Origin: JAIBJN01 sp963830885
GTDB lineage: Bacteria; Actinomycetota; Thermoleophilia; Gaiellales; Gaiellaceae
Assembly: GCA_963830885.1 (NCBI GenBank)
Contig: CAWHOA010000023.1
Span: 1 to 64,000, forward strand
Length of the DNA stretch: 64,000 nt
Direction: 5' to 3'
In this document: piece after piece, positions 9,331-17,469 of the stretch
Layout: every line of letters begins with the position of its first letter
How positions within the stretch are numbered: position 1 is the stretch's first letter
Notes under the pieces: model-generated
Database searches by the model: none
Told to the model about the DNA's origin: nothing
The model's input: the letters and a program-made list of their open reading frames with translations, nothing else
Program-made: the position numbers and the translations under genes

Positions 9331-10496
9331 ATGAGAGGCCACGTTCGCAAGCGCGGCGCCACCTGGACGGTCGTCTACGACGAGGGCCACGACGAGAACG
9401 GCCGCCGCCGGCAACGCTCGAAGGGCGGGTTCGCCACCCGGCGCGACGCGCAGCGGTTCCTGACGGACGTGCTCTCGCGGCTCGGTGACGGCTCCTACGC
9501 GCAGCCGTCGAAGGTGACGCTCGCCGAGTTCCTGAACGGCGAGTGGCTTCCGGCTGTCGAGGGCACGGTGCGGCCGCGCACTTTCATCAAGCAACGTTCG
9601 GCGGTGAAGGCTCGTATCGTCCCCCGTCTCGGCCATGTGCGCCTCCAGGCGCTCACGGGCGGCCACCTGAACGCCTTCTACCGCGAGCTCGAACAGGCGG
9701 GCCTCTCGGTGGTAACGATCAGGAACACGCACGCCGTGCTACACCGCGCCCTGCGGGACGCTGTCCGCTGGGGCAAGCTGGTTCGGAACCCTGCCGGTAT
9801 GGCGGATCCGCCTCGGGCCGAACGGTCGCGGGCGCAGGCGTGGACGGCGAAAGAACTCGTCCGGTTCCTCGAGCACGTCCAGGGTGACAGGCTGTTTCCG
9901 CTCTGGCGTCTCGCCGCCACGACGGGGATGCGCCGCGGCGAACTCCTGGGGCTCACCTGGCGCTGCCTCGATCTCGAGGGTGCCCGCCTGGCGGTCGAGC
10001 AGCAGCTCGTTCCCACCGTCGGAGGCTGCACGTTCGGGCCGCCCAAGTCGGCACGGTCGCGGCGGACGGTCGCCCTCGACGCCGACACCGTCGCCGCCCT
10101 GCGCGAGCACCGGGAGGCGCAACTGCTCGAACGCGACTTCGCCGGGCCGGCGTACGTCGACGCAGACCTCGTCTTCGCCGACGAGCTCGGCGGCATCGAT
10201 TCGACCCAACTGGCTGACCGAGTTGTTTGGGAAGCACCGGAAGGCGGCCGGCATCCCCACCGGGACGCTGCACATCCTTCGGCATACGGCCGCCACGCTG
10301 GCGCTCACGGAGGGCGTCCCCGTTCACATCGTCGCCGCCCGGCTGGGCGACGACCCGAAAACGGTGCTCTCCACCTACGCGCACCTGCTGCCACAGTCGG
10401 ACGAGCATGGCGGCCGAGAGGGTGGCGGCGCTGCTGCATAACGCGTCACCGTTAGCGCGCCCGGTTAGCAAGCGGGCCGCAAACCCGCATGGTTAG
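9331..10496 (+). pseudogene. Tyrosine recombinase (phage-type integrase) with two frameshifts
   Basis: The ATG at 9331 has Shine-Dalgarno GAGGAGGAG. The order is an N-terminal AP2-like arm (KRGATWTVVYDEG), a SAM-like core-binding domain (about 60-160), then the catalytic domain: TGMRRGELLGL (catalytic Arg), LHILRHTAATLAL (His-x-x-Arg) and STYAHLL (nucleophile Tyr). The frame slips near 10205-10220 and again near 10410, after which the sequence ends AAERVAALL and continues to the TAG at 10494-10496. All catalytic residues are present once frames are joined. As written the protein loses its catalytic C-terminus, so the element would be immobile unless these are sequencing errors. Confidence 0.8.
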
Positions 10497-10818
10497 GCGA
10501 GAGGGGTACTTCTACTGGCGGTACCTCCTGACGATCCGCTGGTGCTGGGCGGCCGGCGGCTCGCTGATCGTCAAGACGAGCAACCCGTGGTCACCCACGT
10601 ACTGGCGCGACGTCGAATGCTGCATGCAGTTCTCCGGGTGGGACTTCAAGGGGCACATCGGGCTCGACATCGACGGCGGCCCGAACAAGGGCCTGTACCG
10701 CGTCCGGGCGCAGGGCAAGTTCCAGCAGTGCTTCCAGTTCTGCTTCAACACGAAGACGCCCTGGGTGCGCCTGACCGGGTACCCCGGAGGCTCCTGGGGA
10801 TTCGCGCATGGCAACTAG
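10489..10818 (+). CDS. C-terminal part of a cysteine-rich secreted protein, truncated at the element boundary
   Basis: 109 codons from the ATG at 10489, overlapping the last bases of the recombinase. The sequence (WRYLLTIRWCW, then FKGHIG, then KTPWVRLTGYP) looks like the mature C-terminal part of a secreted Trp/Cys-rich protein. No signal peptide or proper start remains; the annotated ATG is probably not native. The abrupt loss of the N-terminus at the recombinase 3' end suggests that the element inserted into, or replaced, the 5' part of this gene. No function is known. Confidence 0.5.
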   Translation: MVRREGYFYWRYLLTIRWCWAAGGSLIVKTSNPWSPTYWRDVECCMQFSGWDFKGHIGLDIDGGPNKGLYRVRAQGKFQQCFQFCFNTKTPWVRLTGYPGGSWGFAHGN

Positions 10819-10930
10819 GCGAGCCGTCCGTCGCGTCCTGATCGCGGCCGTGCTGGCCGTCGTCGCCCTGGTCGTTCTCGTGCTGTTCCTCACCTGGGGC
10901 GCGGGCGCCGGAGGCAGCGGCACCGGCTAG
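10808..10930 (+). CDS. Small single-pass membrane protein (40 residues)
   Basis: The ATG at 10808 overlaps the 3' end of the preceding frame, whose TAG lies 6 bases into this gene, so translation is probably coupled. The product has a basic head (RRAVRRV), one hydrophobic segment of about 22 residues (LIAAVLAVVALVVLVLF) and a short Gly/Ser tail. It could be a membrane microprotein or a chance frame. Its TAG overlaps the stop of the convergent enoyl-CoA hydratase in a shared CTAG. Confidence 0.4.
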   Translation: MATRRAVRRVLIAAVLAVVALVVLVLFLTWGAGAGGSGTG

Positions 10931-11715
10931 GGGCGATCGGCGTCCTGCGAGTAGACGCCCCAGGCATCACCGCTCGGGAGGGTCGCCGCGCGCTTTTCCA
11001 GGAAGGCGCGCAGGCCCTCCTGCCCTTCCGGGCTCGTTCGCAGCCCGGCGGCGATGTGCGCGGTCTCCTCCCCGAGCGGCCGCTCGCGGACGAGACGCTT
11101 CGCCGCTCGCACAGCCTCCGGGCCGGCGGCGAGGAGGTGGCCGACCACCCGCTCGACGGCGCCGTCGAGGTCCTCGGCGACCTCGTGGACGAGCCCGATG
11201 CGGAGTGCGACGTCGGCGTCGAACCGCTCGCCGGTCAGGAAGTAGCGCCGGGCGGCGCCCTGCCCGATGCGGCTGAGGACGAACGGCGAGATGACGGCGG
11301 GGATGATCCCCAGTCGCACCTCCGTGAAGCCGAAGACCGCGTCGGGGCCGGCCACCACGACGTCGGCGCAGGCGACCACGCCGGAGCCGCCGCCGAGGGC
11401 GAAGCCCTGCACCCTGGCCACCACGGGCGCGGGACAGGCGTCGATCGCCTCCAGCATTCGGTAGAGGCGGAGGGCGTCCGCGACGTTCTCGTCATAGGTG
11501 AGGTCGATGCTGGAGCGCTGCCACTCCACGTCGGCCCCCGCGCAGAAGCTCGGGCCGTCGCCGGAGAGGACGACCGCGCGCGCGTCGCCGACGTCGGTGA
11601 AGGCCTCCGTGAGCTCCGCGATCAGGGCGGCGTCGAAGGCGTTGCGCCGCTCGGGCCTGGCGATCGTGATCCGCAGGACGCCCCCGCCGCCCTGCTCGAT
11701 CCGAAGCGCGCTCAT
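10927..11715 (-). CDS. Enoyl-CoA hydratase/isomerase family protein, probably methylglutaconyl-CoA hydratase
   Basis: A 262-residue crotonase-fold enzyme; the start is the ATG at 11715. It has the family pattern: RPERRNAF near 20, the oxyanion-hole SFCAGADVEW near 55, and GFALGGGSGVVACADVV with GFTEVRLGIIPA around 105-140. Crotonases hydrate enoyl-CoA thioesters. It follows a carboxylase beta subunit of the methylcrotonyl type 117 bp upstream, which points to 3-methylglutaconyl-CoA hydration in leucine breakdown. A general enoyl-CoA hydratase cannot be excluded. Confidence 0.85.
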   Translation of the reverse strand: MSALRIEQGGGGVLRITIARPERRNAFDAALIAELTEAFTDVGDARAVVLSGDGPSFCAGADVEWQRSSIDLTYDENVADALRLYRMLEAIDACPAPVVARVQGFALGGGSGVVACADVVVAGPDAVFGFTEVRLGIIPAVISPFVLSRIGQGAARRYFLTGERFDADVALRIGLVHEVAEDLDGAVERVVGHLLAAGPEAVRAAKRLVRERPLGEETAHIAAGLRTSPEGQEGLRAFLEKRAATLPSGDAWGVYSQDADRP

Positions 11716-11832
11716 GGCGCGGAGTCTACGGCCGCGCCGACGCCCGCCGGGCCGCAGGCCGGCGGGCGCGGTGCATCCTTCCCCGGCCCCCTTCACCAGA
11801 ACAGAGCGCCACCGCGCGCGGAACTTGCGCAG

Positions 11833-13395
11833 CTACATGCGGAAGATGCCGAAGGTGGTCTCCGGGATCGGCGCGTTCAGCGCCGCGGAGATCCCGAGCG
11901 CGACGACCCTGCGGGTGTCGGCAGGGTCGATGATCCCGTCGTCCCAGAGCCTCGCCGTCGAGTAGTACGGGCTGCCCTCGCGCTCGTACTTGGCGCGGAT
12001 CTCGTCGGGATCCGCGCGCCCCACCGTCGAGAGCACGGTCGCCGCCTGCTCGCCGCCCATCACGGAGATGCGCGCGTTCGGCCACATCCAGAGCTGCCGC
12101 GGCGCGTAGGCGCGGCCGCACATCCCGTAGTTGCCGGCCCCGAACGAGCCGCCGACGATCACGGTGAGCTTCGGCACCTGCGCGCAGGCGACGGCGGTCA
12201 CGAGCTTCGCCCCGTCCTTGGCGATCCCGCCCGCCTCGTACTCCTTGCCGACCATGAAGCCGGTGATGTTCTGGAGGAAGAGCAGTGGCACGCGCCGCTT
12301 GCACGCAAGCTCGACGAAGTGCGCGCCCTTGAGCGCCGACTCGGAGAAGAGCACGCCGTTGTTCGCGAGGATGGCCACCGGGTAGCCCTCGATGCGCGCG
12401 AAGCCGCAGACGAGTGTCTCGCCGTAGAGCGCCTTGAACTCGTGCAGGCGGCTGCCGTCGACGAGCCGCGCGATCAGCTCGCGCACGTCGTAGCCCTTGG
12501 CGTAGTCGGTGGGGACGATCCCGTACAGCTCCTCGGGGTCGTAGAGCGGCTCCTCGGCCGGGAGGACGTCCCACGGGGGGTCGGGCTTGCGCCGGTGCAG
12601 GTTGCGGACGATCTGGCGCGCGAGGGCGAGCGCATGCTCGTCGCTCACGGCGTAGTGGTCGGTGACGCCCGAGACGCGCGAGTGGACGTCCGCGCCACCC
12701 AGCTCTTCGGCGCTCACCTCCTCGCCGGTCGCGGCCTTCACGAGCGGTGGGCCGCCGAGGAAGATCGTGCCCGTCCCGCGCACGATCACGGTCTCGTCGC
12801 TCATCGCCGGCACGTACGCGCCGCCGGCGGTGCACGAGCCCATCACGACGGCGATCTGCGGGATCCCCTTCGCCGACATCTGCGCCTGGTTGAAGAAGAT
12901 GCGGCCGAAGTGGTCACGGTCGGGGAACACCTCGTCCTGCAAGGGCAGGAACGCCCCGCCGGAGTCGACGAGGTAGACGCACGGCAGGCGGTTCTGCTCG
13001 GCGACCTCCTGCGCACGCAGGTGCTTCTTCACCGTGAGCGGGTAGTACGTGCCGCCCTTCACGGTCGCGTCGTTGGCGACGATCACGCACTCGACGCCCT
13101 CGACGGAGCCGATCCCGCTGATCATCCCGGCGCCTGGGGCGTCGCCGTCGTAGTGCTCCCAGGCCGCGAGCGCGTTCAGCTCGAGGAAGGCCGACCCGGG
13201 ATCGAGCAGGCGCTCGACGCGCTCGCGGGCGAGCAGCTTCCCGCGGGCGGCGTGGCGCTCGACCGCCTCCGGCGGGCGCTCGGTAGCGACCTGCGCCGTG
13301 CGCTCGCGGAGCTCGGCCACGAGCCCCTCCATCCGCGCGCGGTTGGCGGCGTACTCGGCAGCGGAGCGATCGGCGCGGGAATCGAGAACGGCCAC
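11833..13395 (-). CDS. Acyl-CoA carboxylase beta subunit (methylcrotonyl-CoA carboxylase type)
   Basis: A 520-residue carboxyltransferase subunit, the usual length. Both crotonase-like halves are present: VKGGTYYPLTVKKHLRAQE and CVYLVDSGGAFLPLQ in the N half, GSCTAGGAYVPAMSDE, then LFLQNITGFMVGKEYE and GGSFGAGNYGMCGRAY in the C half. It transfers carboxylate from carboxybiotin to the acyl-CoA. The motifs match the methylcrotonyl-CoA branch, and the downstream hydratase would catalyse the next step. The biotin carboxylase alpha subunit is not in this window. Confidence 0.88.
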   Translation of the reverse strand: MAVLDSRADRSAAEYAANRARMEGLVAELRERTAQVATERPPEAVERHAARGKLLARERVERLLDPGSAFLELNALAAWEHYDGDAPGAGMISGIGSVEGVECVIVANDATVKGGTYYPLTVKKHLRAQEVAEQNRLPCVYLVDSGGAFLPLQDEVFPDRDHFGRIFFNQAQMSAKGIPQIAVVMGSCTAGGAYVPAMSDETVIVRGTGTIFLGGPPLVKAATGEEVSAEELGGADVHSRVSGVTDHYAVSDEHALALARQIVRNLHRRKPDPPWDVLPAEEPLYDPEELYGIVPTDYAKGYDVRELIARLVDGSRLHEFKALYGETLVCGFARIEGYPVAILANNGVLFSESALKGAHFVELACKRRVPLLFLQNITGFMVGKEYEAGGIAKDGAKLVTAVACAQVPKLTVIVGGSFGAGNYGMCGRAYAPRQLWMWPNARISVMGGEQAATVLSTVGRADPDEIRAKYEREGSPYYSTARLWDDGIIDPADTRRVVALGISAALNAPIPETTFGIFRM

Positions 13396-13508
13396 TACGA
13401 ACGGCTGGGGTCGAGGCTGGCCATGGGGATAGCCTACGCCAGCATCGGGATGTGATTGGCGCGCTCAGCCTGGAAATCACGCTCCTGCGCAGCTACTTTT
13501 TGTACTCG

Positions 13509-14426
13509 ATGGCGCCCGGGACGCGATCATCTCTGTTCAGCCTGCTCGGGTTCGCGCTGGTCCTGACTCTCGTGCTCGCGCCCACAGCTCAGGCCAAGCG
13601 CATCGTGGGGACCAACGGCGCGAACGTCCTCAAGGGAACGAACTCCCGCGACGACATCTACGGCCGTGCCGGCAAGGACGTCCTCATCGGCTTTGACAGC
13701 GCCGACGACCTGTACGGCGAGGCGGGAAACGACGTCCTCCTGGGCGAGTCCGGGAGGGATCGCCTGTGGGGCGGCGGTCGCGACGACACCCTGAGCGGCG
13801 GCAGCGGGGCCGACCGGATCGCGGCCGGGTGGGGCGCCGACATCGTCGACGCCGGTTCGGGGAACGACGTCGTCTACGCGAGCGAGAACGATGTGTCGCT
13901 GGACTCGATCGACTGCGGTGCGGGCTTTGACCGCGTATACGTCAACCGGAGCGATCGGGTGTTCAACTGCGAGGCGATCACTCGTCTGCGCGGCCGAGTG
14001 GTGTCGGGCACCGTGCGGATGGGCACTTCGGGCGATGACGTACTCAACGAATTGGAATGGAATGGCGCGGATCTGATCTTCGGCTTGGCGGGCATCGACT
14101 ACCTGAACGGCCACGCGGGCGCCGACCTGTTGTGGGGTAACGAGGGTCACGACGTGCTCGACGGCGACCACGGCCCAGACTTGCTACTGGGGGGCCCGGA
14201 CGACGACTTGCTGATGGGAAATACAGGAAATGACCGCGCCTGGGGCGGGGCTGGGCTGGATGACCTGAACGGCGGCGATGGGGATGACGAGCTGATCTCC
14301 ATCGAGAACGATGGTCTGATCGATCTCATCGATTGCGGCGAAGGACGCGACCGCGTGATTGTGCGGGCGAACGATTCGGTCGACCCGGCCGGCGGCTGCG
14401 AGCGAGTCATTCTCATCGCGCGCTAA
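13509..14426 (+). CDS. Secreted RTX-like calcium-binding repeat protein
   Basis: A 305-residue protein from the ATG at 13509. The N-terminal signal peptide (FSLLGFALVLTLVLAPTAQA) is followed by two beta-roll blocks of GGxGxDxL repeats (about 30-125 and 175-280). Each block ends with a paired-cysteine cap: SIDCGAGFDRV to FNCEAI, and LIDCGEGRDRV to GGCERV. The repeats bind calcium in classical RTX proteins. No Shine-Dalgarno sequence is obvious. It is divergent from the carboxylase gene and followed 93 bp later by a paralogue. Likely extracellular; function unknown. Confidence 0.8.
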   Translation: MAPGTRSSLFSLLGFALVLTLVLAPTAQAKRIVGTNGANVLKGTNSRDDIYGRAGKDVLIGFDSADDLYGEAGNDVLLGESGRDRLWGGGRDDTLSGGSGADRIAAGWGADIVDAGSGNDVVYASENDVSLDSIDCGAGFDRVYVNRSDRVFNCEAITRLRGRVVSGTVRMGTSGDDVLNELEWNGADLIFGLAGIDYLNGHAGADLLWGNEGHDVLDGDHGPDLLLGGPDDDLLMGNTGNDRAWGGAGLDDLNGGDGDDELISIENDGLIDLIDCGEGRDRVIVRANDSVDPAGGCERVILIAR

Positions 14427-14519
14427 GCCTTACGGCGGCTTAACAGAACCCGCACGCGTTCCACACAGCGCGGTGATTTGGTGCAGTGCGCACGATCCAC
14501 CTCTTGGAAAGGAACGCCC

Positions 14520-15416
14520 GTGAAGCGCACTGCACTCTTCGTCACGGCCGCCGCGCTCGCGGTGCTCGTCGCCGTTCCCGCGGCGTCGGCGGCGAGGATC
14601 CCGGGCACGCCGGGGGACGACACGCTCGTCGGCACCGACAGGCGTGACTTCATCAACGGCTTTGCCGGGAACGACACGCTGGCCGGAAACGGCGGCTCGG
14701 ACTTCGTCTTCGGCGGCCGCGGCAACGACACGGCCACCGGCGACGCCGGCCGCGACTTCCTCTGGGGAGGCCCCGGCAGCGACACGCTCGAGGGCGGCGA
14801 GGCCGCTGACGTCCTTTACGCCGGCTGGGGCATCGACAATCTCGAGGGCGGCCCCGGCAACGACATCCTTCGCGCCGGCGAGGACGACGGCGTTCCCGAC
14901 GTCGTGGACTGCGGTGACGGCCTCGACAGCGCGCTGATCCGCGCGGGCGACGTCGCCGTCGACTGCGAGGCCGTGCGGACGTCGCCCGCGAGGCGCTCGC
15001 GCGTGCACTTCCAGCGCGGGACCCGCGGCGACGACACGCTCGTCGGCACCGAGAAGAGGGACTTCATCCTCGCGCGGGCGGGCAACGACACTGTCTCCGG
15101 CCTCGGTGCGGGCGACTTCCTCTTCGGGCAGAGGGGGAACGACACGCTGAACGGAGACGACGGGGCCGACAGGGTTTGGGGTGGCTCCGAGGACGACCTC
15201 CTCAACGGCGGCGCCGGGCCGGACTGGCTGTGGGCCGGCCTGGGCGCCGACCAGCTGTTCGGGGGCGAAGGGAACGACCATCTCTTCGCGGCTGCCGACG
15301 ACGGGGCGGTCGACACGCTCGACTGCGGCGAGCACGCGGACGACCGCGATCGCGCTGTGCTTCGGCCCGGTGACACGGCCGTGAACTGCGAGCGCGTCCG
15401 CATCCTCGCCCCGTAG
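14520..15416 (+). CDS. Secreted RTX-like calcium-binding repeat protein
   Basis: A 298-residue protein from the GTG at 14520, preceded by a GGAAAGGA ribosome binding site. The signal peptide (KRTALFVTAAALAVLVAVPA, cleavage after ASA) is followed by two beta-roll blocks. Both start with the same RGDDTLVGT-type repeat and end with a cysteine cap (VVDCGDGLDSA to VDCEAV; TLDCGEHADD to VNCERV). It is about the same size and plan as the upstream gene, so the two form a tandem pair. A strong hairpin follows the stop codon. Function unknown. Confidence 0.82.
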   Translation: MKRTALFVTAAALAVLVAVPAASAARIPGTPGDDTLVGTDRRDFINGFAGNDTLAGNGGSDFVFGGRGNDTATGDAGRDFLWGGPGSDTLEGGEAADVLYAGWGIDNLEGGPGNDILRAGEDDGVPDVVDCGDGLDSALIRAGDVAVDCEAVRTSPARRSRVHFQRGTRGDDTLVGTEKRDFILARAGNDTVSGLGAGDFLFGQRGNDTLNGDDGADRVWGGSEDDLLNGGAGPDWLWAGLGADQLFGGEGNDHLFAAADDGAVDTLDCGEHADDRDRAVLRPGDTAVNCERVRILAP

Positions 15417-15431
15417 GGCGAGGCGTGCTTT

Positions 15432-15467
15432 CGAGGGGCGGGGCCTTCGGACCGGCCCCGCCCCTCG
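15432..15467. terminator. Strong hairpin between convergent rtx-like gene and trpA
   Basis: A perfect 14-bp inverted repeat, CGAGGGGCGGGGCC (15432-15445) and its complement (15454-15467), encloses an 8-nt loop. It lies 15 bp after the plus-strand stop and 159 bp beyond the trpA stop on the other strand. It lacks a long T-run but is by far the most stable stem in this gap; it could end transcription from both sides. Confidence 0.7.
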
Positions 15468-15625
15468 ACCACTTCCCGGCGCAGTGGATCGTTCGTCACG
15501 GTCTCGGCACGCCGCGTGACAGACACGCGCGGGTTTCGGCGTTACGCTGGAAAGCGGGTGGTGGGAGAGGGGTGCCCCAAAGTTAAGGACCTAAGGGGTG
15601 CAGGGTCCGACGGAGCGGCACGGCG

Positions 15626-16351
15626 TCAGGCCGCGGGCACGGCGAGCTCGTCCAGAGCGGCGCGGAGCGAGGCCACGTACTCGCGGAGCCCGGGTGCACC
15701 CGACTCGTCCGCGACCTGCACCGCCCGGCTGCCGACGACGACGCCGTCCGCGAGGGACGCAGCGGCGGCCGCCTGCTCCGGGGTCGAGATGCCGAAGCCG
15801 GCGAGGAGCGGTACGTCGGTGACGGCCCGCGCCCGGTCGACGAGGCTGTCCAGCTGCGACGAGACGGTCGTCCGCGCGCCGGTCGTGCCGGTCAGCGAGA
15901 CGAGGTAGAGCCAGCCGTGCGTGCGCGCGGCCGCGAGGGCGATGCGCTCGCCCGTCGAGGTCGGCGCGACGAGCTGCACCCGCGGGACCCCGGGCGCTGC
16001 CTCGAGCGGCAGGTCGGCGACGATCAGGCTCGTGGCGCCTGCCTCCTGCGCGTCTGCCCAGAAGCGCTCGTAGCCGTACGCCTCCAGGATCGACGCGTAC
16101 GTCATCGGGATCAGCGGCACGTCCGGGCCCACGCGTTCGCGCGCCTCGGCGAGGCACTCAAGGCACCGCTGCGTGCGCATGCCTCGCTGGAGCGCCCGCT
16201 CGCCCGCGAGCCTGATCACCGGCCCGTCCGCCAGCGGGTCGGAGAAGGGGAAGCCGAGCTCGAGCAGGTCGGCCCCGCCCTCGACCGCGGCCTCGGCCAG
16301 CTCCGGGGTCTCCGGAAGGGCCATCAGGTAGACGGACAGGCGCTTGCTCAT
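15626..16351 (-). CDS. trpA: Tryptophan synthase alpha subunit
   Basis: A 241-residue TIM barrel that cleaves indole-3-glycerol phosphate and channels indole to TrpB. The active-site block ELGFPFSDPLADGP at residues 31-44 holds the catalytic Glu31 and Asp42, and GFGISTPEQ and the phosphate-binding GVVVGSRAV follow. The start is the ATG at 16351, which overlaps the trpB stop (ATGA). The protein begins directly at the first beta strand (SVYLMALP) and lacks the usual first helix of roughly 18 residues, so it is shorter than the common 260-270. It is the last gene of the trp operon. Confidence 0.93.
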   Translation of the reverse strand: MSKRLSVYLMALPETPELAEAAVEGGADLLELGFPFSDPLADGPVIRLAGERALQRGMRTQRCLECLAEARERVGPDVPLIPMTYASILEAYGYERFWADAQEAGATSLIVADLPLEAAPGVPRVQLVAPTSTGERIALAAARTHGWLYLVSLTGTTGARTTVSSQLDSLVDRARAVTDVPLLAGFGISTPEQAAAAASLADGVVVGSRAVQVADESGAPGLREYVASLRAALDELAVPAA

Positions 16352-17469
16352 GCCTCGTGGGCGAGGACGACCGCGAGGTCCTTGTCGCCGCGGCCCGAGA
16401 GGCACACGAGGATCAGCTCCTCGTCGAGCTCCAGCGCCCGGGCGAGCGCGTGGGAGGGCTCGAGCGCGGCGATGATCCCCTCCCGCTCGGCCAGGAGATG
16501 GAGCGCGGCGAGCGCCTCCTCGTCGGTCGCGGGCAGGTACTCGGCTCGTCCGCTGTCGCGCAGGAAAGCGTGCTCGGGGCCGACGCCCGGGTAGTCGAGG
16601 CCGGCGGAGATCGAGTGAGCGTCCGCGATCTGGCCGTCGTCGTCAGCGAGGATCGACGAGCGCGCGCCGTGGAGGACGCCCGGCCGGCCTGTGCCGAGGC
16701 TCGCGGCGCCGGCGGCCTCGACGCCGATCAGTCGGACGCCGTCGTCCGCGACGAAGCCGGCGAACGTACCGATCGCGTTCGACCCGCCACCGACGCACGC
16801 AACGACCGCGTCAGGGAGCCTGCCCTCGGCGTCGAGGATCTGTGCCCGTGCCTCCTTGCCGATGACCGACTGGAGCTCGCGGACGATCTCCGGGTACGGG
16901 TGCGGACCGACGCACGAGCCGATCAGGTAGTGCGTCGTCTCGACGTTCGTGATCCAGTCTCGGATCGCCTCGCTGGTCGCCTCCTTCAACGTGCGCGTCC
17001 CGAACTCGACGGCCTGCACCTCGGCGCCGAGCAGGTGCATGCGCTCCACGTTCGGCTTCTGTCGCTCCATGTCCTCGGCGCCCATGTAGACGACGCACTC
17101 GAGGCCGAAGCGGGCGCAGACGGTCGCGGCGGCGACTCCATGCTGGCCCGCGCCGGTCTCGGCCACGATCCGCTGCTTGCCGAGGCGGCGGGCGATCAGC
17201 GCCTGTCCGACCGCGTTGTTGATCTTGTGCGCGCCCGTGTGGCAGAGGTCCTCGCGCTTGAGGTAGATGCGGCGCCCGTCGCCGATGCGCTCGGCGAGGT
17301 AGAGCGGCGTCGGGCGGCCGACGTATGCACGATGCAGCTCGGCGAGCTCGGCCGCGAAGCTCGGATCGTCCCGGATCTCCCGCCAGCCGCGCTCGAGCTC
17401 GTCGAGCGCCGGCATCAAGGTTTCCGGGACGTACTGGCCGCCGTAGGCGCCGTACTCGGTGACGCTCAT
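16348..17469 (-). CDS. trpB: Tryptophan synthase beta subunit
   Basis: A 373-residue PLP enzyme that condenses indole with serine. Lys82 in GAHKINNAVGQAL forms the Schiff base; GGGSN at 227-231 binds the PLP phosphate; GAGQHG and SISAGLDYPGVGPEH are also present. It is of the TrpB1 type that pairs with TrpA. The start ATG overlaps the TGA of trpCF (ATGA), and the stop overlaps the trpA start in the same way, so the three genes are translationally coupled. Confidence 0.95.
   Translation of the reverse strand: MSVTEYGAYGGQYVPETLMPALDELERGWREIRDDPSFAAELAELHRAYVGRPTPLYLAERIGDGRRIYLKREDLCHTGAHKINNAVGQALIARRLGKQRIVAETGAGQHGVAAATVCARFGLECVVYMGAEDMERQKPNVERMHLLGAEVQAVEFGTRTLKEATSEAIRDWITNVETTHYLIGSCVGPHPYPEIVRELQSVIGKEARAQILDAEGRLPDAVVACVGGGSNAIGTFAGFVADDGVRLIGVEAAGAASLGTGRPGVLHGARSSILADDDGQIADAHSISAGLDYPGVGPEHAFLRDSGRAEYLPATDEEALAALHLLAEREGIIAALEPSHALARALELDEELILVCLSGRGDKDLAVVLAHEA

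Noticed and set aside
10440..10500. Possible tRNA remnant at the recombinase end
   Set aside because: No T-loop GGTTCGA-type sequence or acceptor stem could be formed.
6376..10505. att direct repeats flanking the integrative element
   Set aside because: Only a 7-bp word (TAGGCGA) is shared between the two ends, not enough to call attL and attR.
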